Part shown: one piece after another, positions 11,185 to 23,351 of the stretch | How the letters are laid out: each line of letters starts with the position of its first letter | Numbering within the stretch: position 1 is the stretch's first letter | From: Tomocerus qinae | Lineage: Eukaryota > Arthropoda > Collembola > Entomobryomorpha > Tomoceridae | Length of the DNA: 64,000 bases | Reading direction: 5' to 3' | NCBI GenBank assembly: GCA_020055645.1 | Contig: CM034546.1 | Span: 135,739,875-135,803,874, forward strand | Notes under the pieces: model-generated | Databases searched by the model: none | Seen by the model: the letters and a program-made list of their open reading frames with translations, nothing else | What the model was told of the DNA's origin: nothing | Position numbers and translations under genes: made by a program

Positions 11185-12566
11185 TCATCTTAATTTATTT
11201 GCCTGCACATGCCTATAATACATTGAAAAAACATTTCCTGTAATACCAAAAATTTTCGCCTTCGCCCAATTTATTTTTGATTGTTGCGCCCAACCCAACC
11301 GAAAACAATTTCTCCGTCCACTCGTGAATCCACAGGCTTTTTTTTCAAACTGGTCAAAGGTCATTTACTAATTTGATTGCCATCCGGTGGGACCGCCCAT
11401 TTCGCTTTGACAATGTATTGCTCTCTTTTCCAAACAAGTTTCAGGTAAACTGGAAATGAGACTATGTAAGCTATTATAGTAATATCATTCATAAGAAATG
11501 CAAGCACGGCGTGATAGAATTCGGTGGCAGACATTCAAGGTTTTAACAAAATCAAAATATTTTCCACGTCATGTCTTATAATAATCAATAAATGATACCT
11601 AGATACTCTCAATTCCTAATATATTGACTTCCATTGCATTATATAGTTGTTGTGACAAGGAAATCCCGAAAGTGTGTACCCAGCCATTATTTCTTTTTCG
11701 TAGTTTCTGTCTGCGAATTATTATTTTCGTTTCTATTTTTACGCTAGCAATTATTTGGAATATCATTTTACTATAAGATCATTTTAAAATTATTAAAATA
11801 TACATTTTATAACTTTCAGTCATACATAGTATTTTCTGCTGCTTCCTTACAATTTTACAATATCCATTTAACACTATATTCATTCTAGTAAAAGAGACAC
11901 TTGAAACGTTTGCGAAAACAATGAGATACTTTAAAGCTATCATATTAGTTGAAACTTGAAACACAATAATTCAAGCAAGAAAGAGAAGGGCTTGCACAGT
12001 ATCATTATATAGTAATGTATGTATGTATTATCTAGTATTATACATCATCATCGTAGGTATATAAATATCGGTCTGTGTACTAGGAAATTTTAACTTCAAC
12101 TTTTTTAATTCAATCTATATAGCATGATGGTTTCATACTTACAATAAGGTATGTACATTACTTTGGTTATAGTAGTAGCATCTGAATGTAACAAAACGTA
12201 CTTGTGCAAAAAGCTACGTGGAATATCTTGGAATTTAAACAAGATCAACAATAACTGCCATTCGGTTTAAGTGCGAACAAACTTGCTAGGGCATGACGAA
12301 TTGGAATAAATACTTAATGCGCCTAATAATTTTTACAATTTGGCAAGAAATGACAAAACCCACTGCATAATACTGCATACAGATGAAAAACTAAGGTCGG
12401 TTATCTTCTATCAAAAAAAAAGATGATATCTGCCAAAACAACAGCATGATGTCATGCCAATAGACCATTTTTAGAACTCCAAAACAGCTTTTTGTTTGTA
12501 TTAAAAGAATGACTACGACTTTAATGAAATCACAAGTTGAGAAGTTGTACAATGAACGTAAATGAA
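11185..12566. other. Intergenic region between chemoreceptor C and Tom70
   Basis: No supported gene. The two flanking genes converge here, so it contains both 3' UTRs. Confidence 0.45.
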
Positions 12567-15502
12567 TTAAAATGGGGTTAAAGGCACAGCGCCTGGCCCA
12601 CCGATGGAATTAACGGCGGGGATTTCTATTCCTAACTTTTGCTTAACTCGACACTGAACTTCGGCTGCCTTCTTCAGCGACGACAACATCATCAACTCCT
12701 GATGAGATTTGGCCAACTCCAGCGCCTTCCCGATCGCCTCTACTGTCGCCTCTAAGTTCCCTCTGTATAACATTTAATATTATTAGCAATCTCGCCTACT
12801 AACTCTACAGGATTTTAAAAAAGAAGGATGTTAAGCAAAATATAAAACAGATTGGAGCTTTAAAAATCTATTTGGTCTTTTAACACATTGAAGCCAGTAT
12901 ACTTTAGAACCAAAATGTCATAGAGTAAAAATTACATTTGTAGTTCCAAAGTGCCGATGGTTTCCCATACGAATTCGTTTCTGTCATCGATCTTGAGACT
13001 GTCTCTGAGGATTTTCAGTGCCTTTTCATGGTCATTAGTCATACTGAATTGAGCCATGGCTACATTCAAATCATTTTAACAATTACACATTTATTATAAA
13101 TTTAATACTTAATTTTACATTATCTTTATTGTCTTTCTTGCTGTGATGTGTATATCAATTAATTATTGTTACAATTACCTTTGTGAACATAGACAGCGGT
13201 GTTATTTGGCTCTAACTCGATTACTTTATCGAATTGCTCCTCTGCCTCACGGAAAAGACGATTCTCCATTAAAATCTAGAAATAATTACGAGCATATGAC
13301 ATAATAATTCCTTTTGCTTTTATACTTAAATACAAAATAATTGACTGAGATACTTGTCCGTAGAGGTTAAAGACATCTGGGGACTTTGGAAATCGTCTAA
13401 GACATTTTTGGAAACTTCTCATGGAGGAACTCATCAGCTCCGAGTTGTTGTTCATGAAGGCCACTCTGTAAGTGATAAACCATTTCGTCGCAGTGGCCAA
13501 CGGGAAGTCTGGACACATCTCAGCAGCTTTTTCTATCTCAGCCATTGCCTCTTCCATCAGTCCTTTTGTCAGGAGAACCTAATCACATAATTTGAAAGTT
13601 GTAGTGATGGATTTTATTCCATACTGTATTTATTTACCTGTCCTTTGTGATGATAGACGTCTGCATTGGTGGGTGTTAACTGGGCAGCCTCCTCGAAAGA
13701 TTTCATAAAGTCACCTGCATCCGATAGTGCAAAGTAAGAAGCCCGTTTGATTAGGGCACTGGCTTTCTCCTACCATAAAATATCAAAATCGTAATTAAAA
13801 TTAAGAACAGGATGACTATTCTAACTACAATGACAACATAAATTATTTGACGACTAATATCAATAACTGACGATAAAAATAATTTTGACATTAAAAATAA
13901 TTTGACGGTAAAATTAAAATTGACAAAAAAATAAAACAATAATGAAATTATAATATTTACAATAAATAAGTATTATAACAATGGTGATAGAAATAATAAA
14001 AATATTCAAAATAAAAATAATAATGACCATGTCGTCCCCATTGGCCGCTACGAAGTCAAAATGTTCGACGCAAGTCTCGTCACCGTAGAGGAATTTGAAA
14101 GTGGCCAACAAATGATGGGCCTTGACTTTCTTGTCCGGCGATTCAGACTTTTCGATTTCTTTCTCACAGTTCACAAGCAGAGCGTCGTAGTCTCTCTCAA
14201 TTAGATTTTTGACTGCCCGCCCGTAGTAGCTCGCGTAGTAACTCTCGTCTTCCTCTAGCTCATCTGTTAATAACTTTGTCACAGGATCATTGTAAAATGA
14301 CCTAAGGAACGCAGACACTGAATGTTCTGACGGTCTGCTCGGCTTTTTCTGTTTCATCAATTTGTCCGCTTCGCACTTCCCTAATTGTCAATTTCAATTA
14401 ATATAAGTATTAGTACTTATTCTATATAGTTCTAGACGTTTATATGCTAATAAGCACGACACGTTCAGTACAATATACGTTTTGTGCTCAACAGAAAAAG
14501 CTGTTATAATTTCCGTAAACAGTGGGGATAAGTAACCCTTAATCTTAACTGTTCTTGCCGTGAAACATCTGTCACTACACACCATTTTATAATTTTTTAA
14601 TTATTACGATAAATTGTCAATCTACAACAAAAATTATTCATTTCCCAAATAAACTACTTTTAGTGATACATCAGCTGACACATGTATTTTTGGAAATAAT
14701 AAAAAAATAATTACTGTAAAAAAATAATATGACATACCTAATTCTTTGAGGACTTCGTCTGCATGCTGAATAGAAGCGCCAACTTGGAACATTTCCAGAA
14801 TGCAGACAGCTGTGATGTCTTCAAGGGACTCTTCCAGGAATCCTGTCTGTTTGTAAGCCCGTGATCGCCTGTGGAGTGCTTTGACATACTTGTTGTTGAT
14901 CTCCAAAGCTTTGGTACACTCTTTGATGACATTTGCATGTTCACCTTGCTTCTCGAAAACAGCGGCTCGGTTTTGATACAAAGCCGCCAAGTCATCCCCC
15001 ACTGGACAGTCTAAAATAGCCTTAGCGTACAATTCCAGCGCCACGTCATACTTCCCACTTTTGAAATTTTCGTTGCCCTCTTCCTTCAACTTTTTGTAGT
15101 CCACTGGCCCTACCTTTATAAGTTGAAAATAATCAATACAAGATGTAACAATCATTCAATAATTAATTACTCTGAAATAAAATGCAATTAACGGATTTAC
15201 AAACTTAAAAATGAAAAAAATGGAAAACATTTGCGATTGTCAAACAGTTGATATAATGTGGATGATTTCACAATATTTGACTTATATTTGCACTGTGTAA
15301 TAATTTTTGAATGTATAATAGCTGATTCTAATGCATTGTTTACTATGTTTACCTTCTGGTTTTCCGGGTCTTTCTCGTCAGTTTTCGACCGGCCGACTGT
15401 ATCTTGCTTTGATTTTCTCCAGTACCAGACGCCAAAGATGAGGACCGGAGTGCCGATGATTATTATCGGCCACTTATTTTCGTTGAGTTTAGACAGTGAC
15501 AT
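12567..15502 (-). CDS. Tom70: Mitochondrial import receptor Tom70
   Basis: Eight exons (15502-15353, 15113-14738, 14380-14028, 13769-13638, 13578-13354, 13275-13179, 13059-12936, 12762-12567) give 550 aa, with all phases consistent. Tom70 receives hydrophobic preproteins, with Hsp90/Hsp70, at the outer mitochondrial membrane. Visible here are an N-terminal anchor (residues 11-28, WPIIIIGTPVLIFGVWYW), a polar linker, then TPR helices starting with KLKEEGNENFKSGKYDVALELYAKAI and continuing to GNLEATVEAIGKALELAKS near the C-terminus. The N-terminal TPR block is the clamp type that binds EEVD tails. The length is slightly below vertebrate Tom70 (about 600 aa). The donor after exon 3 is weak (M|GTCATT), making that junction the least certain. 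The C-terminal LGIEIPAVNS tail replaces the vertebrate YGLKPP-type ending. Confidence 0.92.
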
Positions 15503-16255
15503 TATTTATGTCATTATTCAAATTATGTAATTTTCTTTCGCCCTTCCCTTTACCGCACGTGCTTACGAATTGTTTAAGTCTCTCAATTTCCAACTGACCC
15601 GCTATCAACTAACCGCAATATTCAAACCAACTCTGCCACTTCTTCAATATTCCATCACTTTATTTAGCATGGAGATTCCCCGAGTTTGTTCTGCTCTTCT
15701 GCCGCTGGAGGAGACGCAAAGACCGTTCTTGCTTGAGTGCTGGAGTTTATGCCAATGGTAGTAAATTTCTACTGCTATGCTATGCTGTTTGCTCCATATT
15801 ACTACTTACTGCAGATAATAATTAATTTCACTGTCCAGTCAAAGTCGAAGGTTGAAGGACGAATATAATATGTAATTTCATACCATGATATGTGATACTG
15901 ATAGCATGACATTTGATGTCATTGAGAAGTACAAAAGTGGTATTATATTATCCTGTATGAATGCAAACTATGAGCGACGACGAAGTTCTAATATAGAAAT
16001 GCGTCGCAGTTTGAGTCTTACATCTTATCGTAATGACAATAATGAAATGGTATTAAAAAACTGAAAACAATCCCCTGCAGTTGAATAATGTGCTGAAATT
16101 GAAATTGTACTTTGAAATATTTGATTTGTTATAATATACTTTACTTAAGTTTTCAAGTATAAATTACATTTTTGGTGACCAATTAAATTTCGATGATAAA
16201 AGGGATTTAATTTTCCTCAATTTCTTAACTATGTTATGGAATAGAAAAATACTGC
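15503..16255. other. Intergenic region between Tom70 and the CLK-like kinase
   Basis: Contains the Tom70 promoter (near 15503-15650) and the kinase 3' UTR. A CACGTG-like motif (ccgcacgtgc) lies near 15554. No gene seen. Confidence 0.4.
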
Positions 16256-18845
16256 CTAACTATCCAATTGAATCATCTGTAACAGTTGTTCACTTTTTGG
16301 TCTCTCGTTACTGTCCAGTTTTAGCATCTTTTCCAAAAGGGAAAATAATGTATCGGTCTCGGACGAATTAATTTTCTTCAGATCCTGATAAATGATTAAA
16401 ATGTTTAGAATAAAGAGCAAGTAAAATTTGTAGCTATAGTTTTATAAAAATGCATTACGTTTAAGGGACGAGAATACTTAAAGGATTTCCATTTAATGTA
16501 TATGGGCTTTATTATTCTACCCTGCTTAAAGTATTGAGCTGCATTTTTTGCACCAAGCAACCTAAATGTAATACAAATATCAATCTTAAAATATAAACTT
16601 ACATAATTAATACAATAATTATATATTGAAATTTTAAGTACGTATAAAAGACCTACTTTGGCGGGAAGGACCCCATTACAATTTCCATCTGGGCGAGAAG
16701 TTCAACATCGCCATAATTTTCACGGCGGTGGAAAAGGTTACATCCTAAATACATAGCGACGCCCAATAGCCCGCAACCCCAAATGTCCACTGCATAAGTG
16801 ATTTTGGTACCCAAAATAGATTCTGGTGGGCGATAAAGGAAGCAGCAGACGTGGCTGAAAAAATGTGCATGTTCCGGATGAGATACTGCAAGTCCGAAAT
16901 CTATTAACCGAATTTCTGTGTTAACCATCTTAACCAAAGGGATGTCAGAGCCCGGATCTTTTTCTTCATACCAATCGCCGTGAGTGAAGATGACATTATC
17001 CAATTTCAAATCCAAGTGAACAATGTGATGGTCATGAAGAAAGTTCAGAGCGGTTAATAATTGTGAAAGAATTTCCTTGATTTGCTGCACTTGAAAGCTT
17101 CGAGCTACGATCTTTTCAGATTCATTTTTAATGCACTGAAAAAATAAAATAAAGCTCAGTTATTAAAATGTAACCATAAGTAATGGAAAATCACTAACTA
17201 TTCTCTTTTTCAATGTAGCTAAAAATAATGGAAAATCACTCACTATTCTCTTTTTCAATGTTGGTCCATATAAAGGGAATTGAATATAAGTATAAAATTC
17301 GTCCACGTAATAGTTGAGCATTTGGGCACAGCTAGAAGAAAAAACACCAATCAAAACCGAAATACGGTAAATTAGTAATGGAAAATAAGAAATTATGAGT
17401 AAAATAACAAATAAGTTTTACTTGAAATTTTCACATTTCAAATGCCGTAAATATTGTGACATTTTGATTTCTTCCTCCGGATTTATTTTCTTCACTTTTG
17501 AAAGGGCCTTCATGGCATAATCATTTCCTCTAAAAGTTATATTTCAAGGCTATTTCAGTTAGTATTTCATCATAAATTCATACAGATTTGTTAAAAACTA
17601 TTAGGGTGATACTAAAGGTGGAATATCTAATAGAAAAATCTAATTGACATTCTATTTTTAACTAAACAAATTAAAAACGTTATTTACAATTTGTCTCGGA
17701 CTTGGTAAACCACCCCAGACATTCCCTTTCCTATGTTCTTGATTATGGCAACTGCAATAAAAAATTAGTTATTAAATATTGAACTAAATGTTCATAATTT
17801 GCTAATTATTTGAGTATAAGTAGGAAAAGTACAGCTAAAATCTCTCTTTTTTTCTTCGATTGTTGATGCACGTCTGGCAACTCTGTATTCGGTACTCATA
17901 GATTTGAGCTTTTCAATTTCGTCAATTTCCGATCCAGTTGAAGAATGGGCAGAATGATAGTCTCTAAGTATCGATTTAATTTTGTCTTTCTTGATCATTT
18001 GTATCAACTTCAATGGTTTTTCTTTATCTTTTGTCTCTGATTTGTTTGAACTGCTTTCTCCTTTTTCATTAACTGACTTCCTCGCCTTTCGATGCTTACG
18101 TTTTTTCCTGTTTTTACGTTTCTTCCTCTTAATTTTTCCGTCCATTTTGACTTTTGGTTGACCCTTCAACAGTTCAGCTTCTTCTTGATATTCGAGATGG
18201 AAGCGCGGATATTCGAATTCAGGAGACTCAAGCCATTCAGTTACGTATTGAGTAGGGGAATCAACAAATCTTTGTCCTGAACTTTTTCCAAATCGAATTG
18301 TACCTGGTACTGCAACTATAACAAAAGTAGTACGAAATAAATGATCGTATTTTAATAGTTATTCAAATTGAAATCAAAAATAAATAGTTACCGTCAGTTT
18401 TCTTCAACCCTTCAGGTTTCGGTTTATTATTGGCAAGATCTTTTGGCTTTAACTCTGATTTCACTTGCTTTCTTTCACGTCGTTCATTTCCAGGCGTCTT
18501 TGTAGGTTTCGGTTCCTTTTTCCGACTAAATTTCTTTTTCTTTGTTTTTCCGCTACTTTTGATCTGCTTCCTCGAACCATCTTCATCAGTTTGACAATCA
18601 GCAAGATTTTTGTCATCAACAGCAATAGCCTGTTCAACATCTCGATAGTGTGGATCTTTTGCTTTAGGAGAACCAAGAGATCTTCCAGGTTGGTCCACAG
18701 CAGTAGTGCCTAATCTTCTGATGGAACTTCTTCCTAACCCGATGGGCCCAGGTATTTTGAACCTCGGGAATTTATTTCCAATTGGCAGAGAAGTAGGCGG
18801 TGGTTTTCCCCTTCCTCGACCAACTCCAATGATAAATGGATTCAT
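16256..18845 (-). CDS. CLK/LAMMER-like CMGC protein kinase
   Basis: Eight exons (18845-18392, 18315-17833, 17751-17688, 17529-17422, 17331-17244, 17135-16657, 16561-16459, 16384-16256) give 635 aa. Residues 1-310 are basic and low in complexity (KRKKRKNRKKRKHRKARK, SSGKTKKKK), as in nuclear splicing kinases. The catalytic domain follows: GKGMSGVV loop (about 318), lysine in YAMKAL (about 341), HLDLKLDN catalytic loop (Asp about 441), a long insert, then DFG (about 478). The RPPE segment and ELLAQMEIVMG helix match the CLK pattern YRAPE...EHLAMMERILG. CLK kinases phosphorylate SR splicing factors. The HRD arginine is Leu (HLD) and the APE alanine is Pro, so it is divergent and may have altered regulation. 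The genomic neighbourhood gives no functional hint. Confidence 0.8.
17181..17262. repeat. 45-bp tandem duplication at an exon-intron junction of the kinase
   Basis: The unit beginning taatggaaaatcact is repeated at 17181 and 17226 with a single difference in the aligned core. It spans the 3' end of kinase exon 5 and its splice donor, so two donors (GTGAGT at 17243 and GTTAGT at 17198, minus strand) lie 45 bp apart in the same frame. Confidence 0.8.
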
Positions 18846-20118
18846 TTAAACCAATTCTGAATAATTGGAATATCTTTACAGTCCGATTTTCAGAAAAGAT
18901 TTGGGAGAGCGGACTGCATTTTTGACAGCTTTACACTCTACAAACTCAGTTGTCAGTTACACTCAAGAAAGGTTGATAATAGTCTATTTGGTCTATTGAG
19001 ACTAAGCACAGAACTGTTTAAATCATTTCAAAATATTCAAATGCATAATCAACCAGGGAGGACGACCGACTGTTGTACCGCAAGGCATTGAAAAACCAAT
19101 TTATCAATTTTGAAATGAACGATTTTGTTAAGTTTTACAGATACATTCACCTCGTTAATATTAATATTACCACCTGGTCTTCTAAGATAGGCTACAATAT
19201 ATAAGTTGCCCCATGCCTCCGAAACTTTCAAACTTTGTTGAAGTCGTAAATTTTTAATACATGTTCCTTACTTCCTTACCATTTTAGATATCCTAAAGGT
19301 ATTCTTTTTCTGTCTGTCTTTGTTTTGGACGCTAAGATCACCACAAATTATTTGTACTTAACCGACCATAATGCATTTTGTAATATTACGCAATAGGATG
19401 TGGTTAAACTTATTAACTTAAATTATAATTAATGGTCATAAACAATTTGAGAGTCTAGTAAAATTTAGCACAATTAATGTTCAAACGGATTTGCAAACTT
19501 TATTTAATTTTAGATTACCATTTAAAAATGTGTAATTTACAACACTATAATCACATCATATAAGAATACAGCTACAAAAGAGAATTATGACTACCCACGA
19601 CATATTCTGATTCGACGGAATAACGAAGAGAGCAAGTAATTAAAACGAATCGAAATCAATATTATCCTGTTCATTACAAAGTTATACAGAAGTGCTTGCA
19701 ATCCTCATCGGCCGTAAACAAAGGAGAAATGAGAGAATGTAATGGAATGAAATTTGCAGAATATATAAATATATGAATGGGTTGAAAATGCGAGTTTAGA
19801 AAGCAATTAAATTAAAAACATCAATGAACTACTTAAACTTTGGATTACTATTATTGCGACATGAAAACCTACATTTAGTGCAAAGTCGTAAATAGCTTAA
19901 CTGCAAAGGGAAGTGTGACGTTGCGTGCCTAATCTTATTTCTTTCGGCCAAAATAATTTCCCAAAAATATTTTATATATTAAGGCTAAATCGTTGAGGAG
20001 ATTTTTAAATTCGTATTGTTCACTTGTTCACAGTTGTGAATTAATCTTTGGATCTCAAAAGTGAAGATTAAAGTAAATAAAAATATTAGGATGGATAAAA
20101 ATAAAGATGAAGTGAGAT
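18846..20118. other. Intergenic region between the CLK-like kinase and HMGB genes
   Basis: Kinase promoter side at about 18846-19020 and HMGB 3' UTR side toward 20118. No ORF with recognisable features. Confidence 0.45.
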
Positions 20119-21437
20119 TTATTCATCGCTCTCTTCTTCGGATTCAATTCCCAAGTCTTTTTTATATTCAGTAATTTCCCTTTCGTATCTCTTTTTGTCA
20201 TCTTCGGCCATTATATCATATTTCATTTTCAGTTCGTTGTCCGCTTCACGCCACAAACGTCCTAAAGTATGGGAAATCTCTCCGAGTCCATACTCAGGAT
20301 GAGACTTCTTAATTATTGGTCTCCATTCCTCACAGAACCAGTAGAACATGCACTGAAATAAGAAAATGTGTTCAGTACAAAATAAAATGCAGATTTCTCG
20401 GTTGAAGTAAGGCATTAGTTGTACAAATATCTATCAATGTTATTGTTTTAATTACGTTAGGTCCCTCGGAAGCGGGTCCTGGTATGCCCTGTGTATTTCA
20501 GGGTACGATTTTAAAATGTGCAACCACTGACTTACTTCAACCATATTTTCAAAAAGTAAGTTTAATAATTAAATATACTCTAGGGTTTTTCGGGGGTTCA
20601 CGTCTGGCTTGAGTTTTGGATTTCTCTTCCTCCTTGTAGCCCGTATAAATATCTGCCATGTCCTGGAAACGCTTTTTCTCTACTTCAGCCATCATTTTCC
20701 ATCTCTCTGGACATTTTCTAGCACACTCCGAACAGTCAAAGCTCTTGTCTAAATTCAGCTTTTCATATTCCTCTCGACAAATTTTCACAAAGAAAGCGTA
20801 AGCACTCATTCGCCCTTTCACGGCTACAGGACTTGTATCTCCAGATCCACCAGAACTTGTCTCCGGCATTTTGGGCAGATCTAGCGATACTAAAATAAAA
20901 TAACAATCAAATCTCAGAGACATTAAATATTTTCATACCTAAAAATAAAAATAGCCACATAAATAAAAAATTACCTAAAGCAGGGTTAGCCTCCTGTGAT
21001 TGGCGACCAAGCTCAAATTTTTGAAAAGTCTCCAACATAACCTTTTAATAAATTTTAAAATTATAAAATCTTATGTTTTAAAATAATCTTTCATATTATT
21101 TAAAATAGTTTAGATATTTTTTAATCTAAAAATAACTCGAAATAGAGAAAAATGACTCCTGAAAGATATCAAGCATTATTTTAACGGATTAGGAAAATAT
21201 TCATAAAAAACGTACACGTTTAATATTAGCTGCAGTATTTTCGTTGAGTAGTCCCGACACTTGAAGGAGTTGGAATGTAGATTCAAAATGCTGAAAAATA
21301 TATGAAAGGAATGAAAGATATTTTATTAGTTTGTTAGTGAAAAAGAAAGTTACCTTTCGTATGGCCAATTCCTGTTCAGTTTGAAGTGAATCTGAGAGTT
21401 GTTTATTTTTATTTGCTTGCATAATTTTTGCTCCCAT
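20119..21437 (-). CDS. HMGB/DSP1-like high-mobility-group protein
   Basis: Five exons (21437-21354, 21290-21216, 21041-20975, 20889-20579, 20352-20119) give 256 aa. HMGB proteins bend DNA non-specifically in chromatin. Box A lies at about residues 90-155: GRMSAYAFFVKICREEY, then CARKCPERWKMMAEVEKKRF, matching the HMGB box A pattern. After a basic linker (KSKTQARREPPKNPR), box B runs at about 180-245: FYWFCEEWRPIIKKSHPEYG, then LGRLWREADNELKMKY. The C-terminus is a short acidic tail (ESEEESDE). The first about 75 residues, from exons 1-3, are an extra region (FESTFQLLQVSGLLNENTAANIK) absent from classical HMGB1/DSP1 and not recognised. If translation began in exon 4 (MPETSSGG), a standard HMGB would result. 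Confidence 0.85.
20400..20542. mobile_element. MITE family copy 1 (in HMGB intron 4)
   Basis: 143 bp with terminal inverted repeats GGTTGAAGTAAG...CTTACTTCAACC and an internal segment (ggtccctcggaagcgggtcctggtatgccct). Homologous to the copies at 54487 and 58901. It occupies most of the intron between HMGB boxes A and B. Confidence 0.85.
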
Positions 21438-22258
21438 GTAGACAACAGAAAATTCGGTGTACGCAGTGTGAAATATAAATCAATAACGTTCAAAATACAG
21501 GATGACGATGTGGAGGCCACTCAGGCCGGGATTCTTTGCATGTGCTGGCCGGACGACTGATTTATTTTACTCTCGCTCTCACGATTACACTCCGCCGTTG
21601 AGTTGATTAATTTGCGTGCAGGCAGGCGAGAATTCGGTGCAGGGAGAGAAAAGGTAACTGAACTTTTTTGAGTGGACTAATTCGAGATTGCAACGGAGAT
21701 TGGGACGGAAACCTGCTGCTTCTATACACCCGATACTTCAACAGTACCCGTGAAAAGAAATCAACACGCTATACACCTGCACTTACTTACTACGCCTTGT
21801 TTGTTAGTCAAATTTGCATTCAATCCCACTATTAATATTAACGATTGTACAGTAAACATGTCCTACTAAATATTATTATTGTGGTCCACTTTCGACCTCT
21901 GTAACAAACGATTTTTAAACACCTGCATTAAACATTTTGCACCGAGGTGGATTCATGCACGACTTATAATTAGAACTTTTACTATTCCATGGCTTGGCAA
22001 CTACGTAATAAAATCCTTGTATGCATCAAGTTGCTTTACATAGTCCGTTTTATAAAATCAACAGGAGAATTAATGAAAATATTACTTGCATATACTCCTA
22101 AATAAGGCTCTTCAGAAATTATTATTTTTTATTATTAAACAAAGCATTTACGCTTAACTTTTTGTTAATAGTGATTACAATTTTTATCTCAATTTTTAAA
22201 TCTTTTAGCAATGTAAATAGTAAATTATTATACCTATTGAAAGTAACAAATAAACAAT
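21438..22258. other. Upstream region of HMGB, possibly bidirectional
   Basis: A more GC-rich block at 21500-21750 suggests a promoter. A plus-strand motif gagagaaaag|gtaactg at 21650 could be the donor of a non-coding first exon for the small plus-strand ORF at 22340. No coding sequence seen. Confidence 0.3.
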
Positions 22259-22339
22259 TTGGGTTTCATATATTTTGATTTTAAGTTTACGATAAAAAGC
22301 TACATCTCTCTATTATGGCTCATTAAATCCTGTAATGAG

Positions 22340-22525
22340 ATGAAACTATGTCAACAAGCAGAAATTATTTTGCTATGTCAAATGAGGCACCAAATTAACT
22401 TGTTGATCAATAATAAGGCGAGGTTAAATAGGAATGAAAAGGATGCAGAGAAAATTTTGACTGCAGAATTGCAAGTCAGCCAAAACATTGGCAGTGTACA
22501 AACAAGCTGTAAGACATTAATGTAA
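22340..22525 (+). CDS. Small hypothetical protein, possible last exon
   Basis: The ORF from ATG 22340 encodes 61 aa, mostly amphipathic helix (MRHQINLLINNKARLNRNEK), and is followed by AATAAA at 22557. I do not recognise a family. The nearby polyadenylation signal and the possible upstream non-coding exon near 21600 are the only support. It could be noise. Confidence 0.25.
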   Translation: MKLCQQAEIILLCQMRHQINLLINNKARLNRNEKDAEKILTAELQVSQNIGSVQTSCKTLM

Positions 22526-22695
22526 CCATACATAGTAGACATGTTTTATGTTGCCAAATAAAACCGGTATAAACATTCACTGATTTATTTGTCTTCTGTT
22601 TCATTTTCCATTAACAAAGTGTTAGTTGCTAGCATTTACAACATTTAGTTCTATTATAATGTATACTTGTACCCAAGGAGTGTCAACAGTTTCAA

Positions 22696-22839
22696 CAGGA
22701 GGGTTCAGCTAGGCACTTTGCGTGAATATCTATAAGGGACAAATCCTACCAGTTGTCATTGGCAACAATCAGATAAGGGACGAAAAACGTCCCTTATAGA
22801 TATTCACGCAATGTGCCTAACTCTAACTGAACCCTCCTT
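22696..22839. repeat. 144-bp hairpin (MITE-like inverted repeat)
   Basis: Left arm aggagggttcagctaggcac... and right arm ...gtgcctaactctaactgaaccctcctt pair almost completely, and a gtccctta core flanks a loop of about 40 bp. No ORF. The structure fits a short palindromic MITE or a self-folding transcript. Confidence 0.7.
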
Positions 22840-23351
22840 ATGAAAAAACAGAAACCAAGGGATACCTAAACCAGTTAAAGCTCCTTGCTTGTACCCATGA
22901 AAAACACGAGAGGCTATGCTTTGCTTGTGTTGCAATTGCGACTCAGAACATGAACATGTTACCGTGATAATCTGAGATTGAGATACTTTTCATCATCGGC
23001 ACCGGCAGGTGCTCAAAGGTACCCAGGTACATTTAAACACTTATAAGCAAATTATTTGAATACAGATAGGCTGACATAACATGGAGATATACTCTACAAC
23101 TTTAATTAATTTAGCAACCTGTCGAAGGTAGTCTTCATGCACCGTAGTAGGGTTCAATTTCCATGCCTATTGACCACTGTTTCCAGATTTGTTTAAATTT
23201 AACTATCTCGAAGTAAAATACTATATTCATTGAAATAAGAGATTCTCTAGCTAACCTTGTTCTGTTCGCAGCCAAGTCTTTCGGCTAACTTACGTACTCG
23301 GTTGAGTAGTTTTGTATTGTGTACGAACCCTGTTAGACCCATTTATGTGAA
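22840..23351. other. Intergenic, no feature seen
   Basis: Contains the 3' flank of the downstream ionotropic receptor gene. No supported feature on either strand. Confidence 0.4.
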
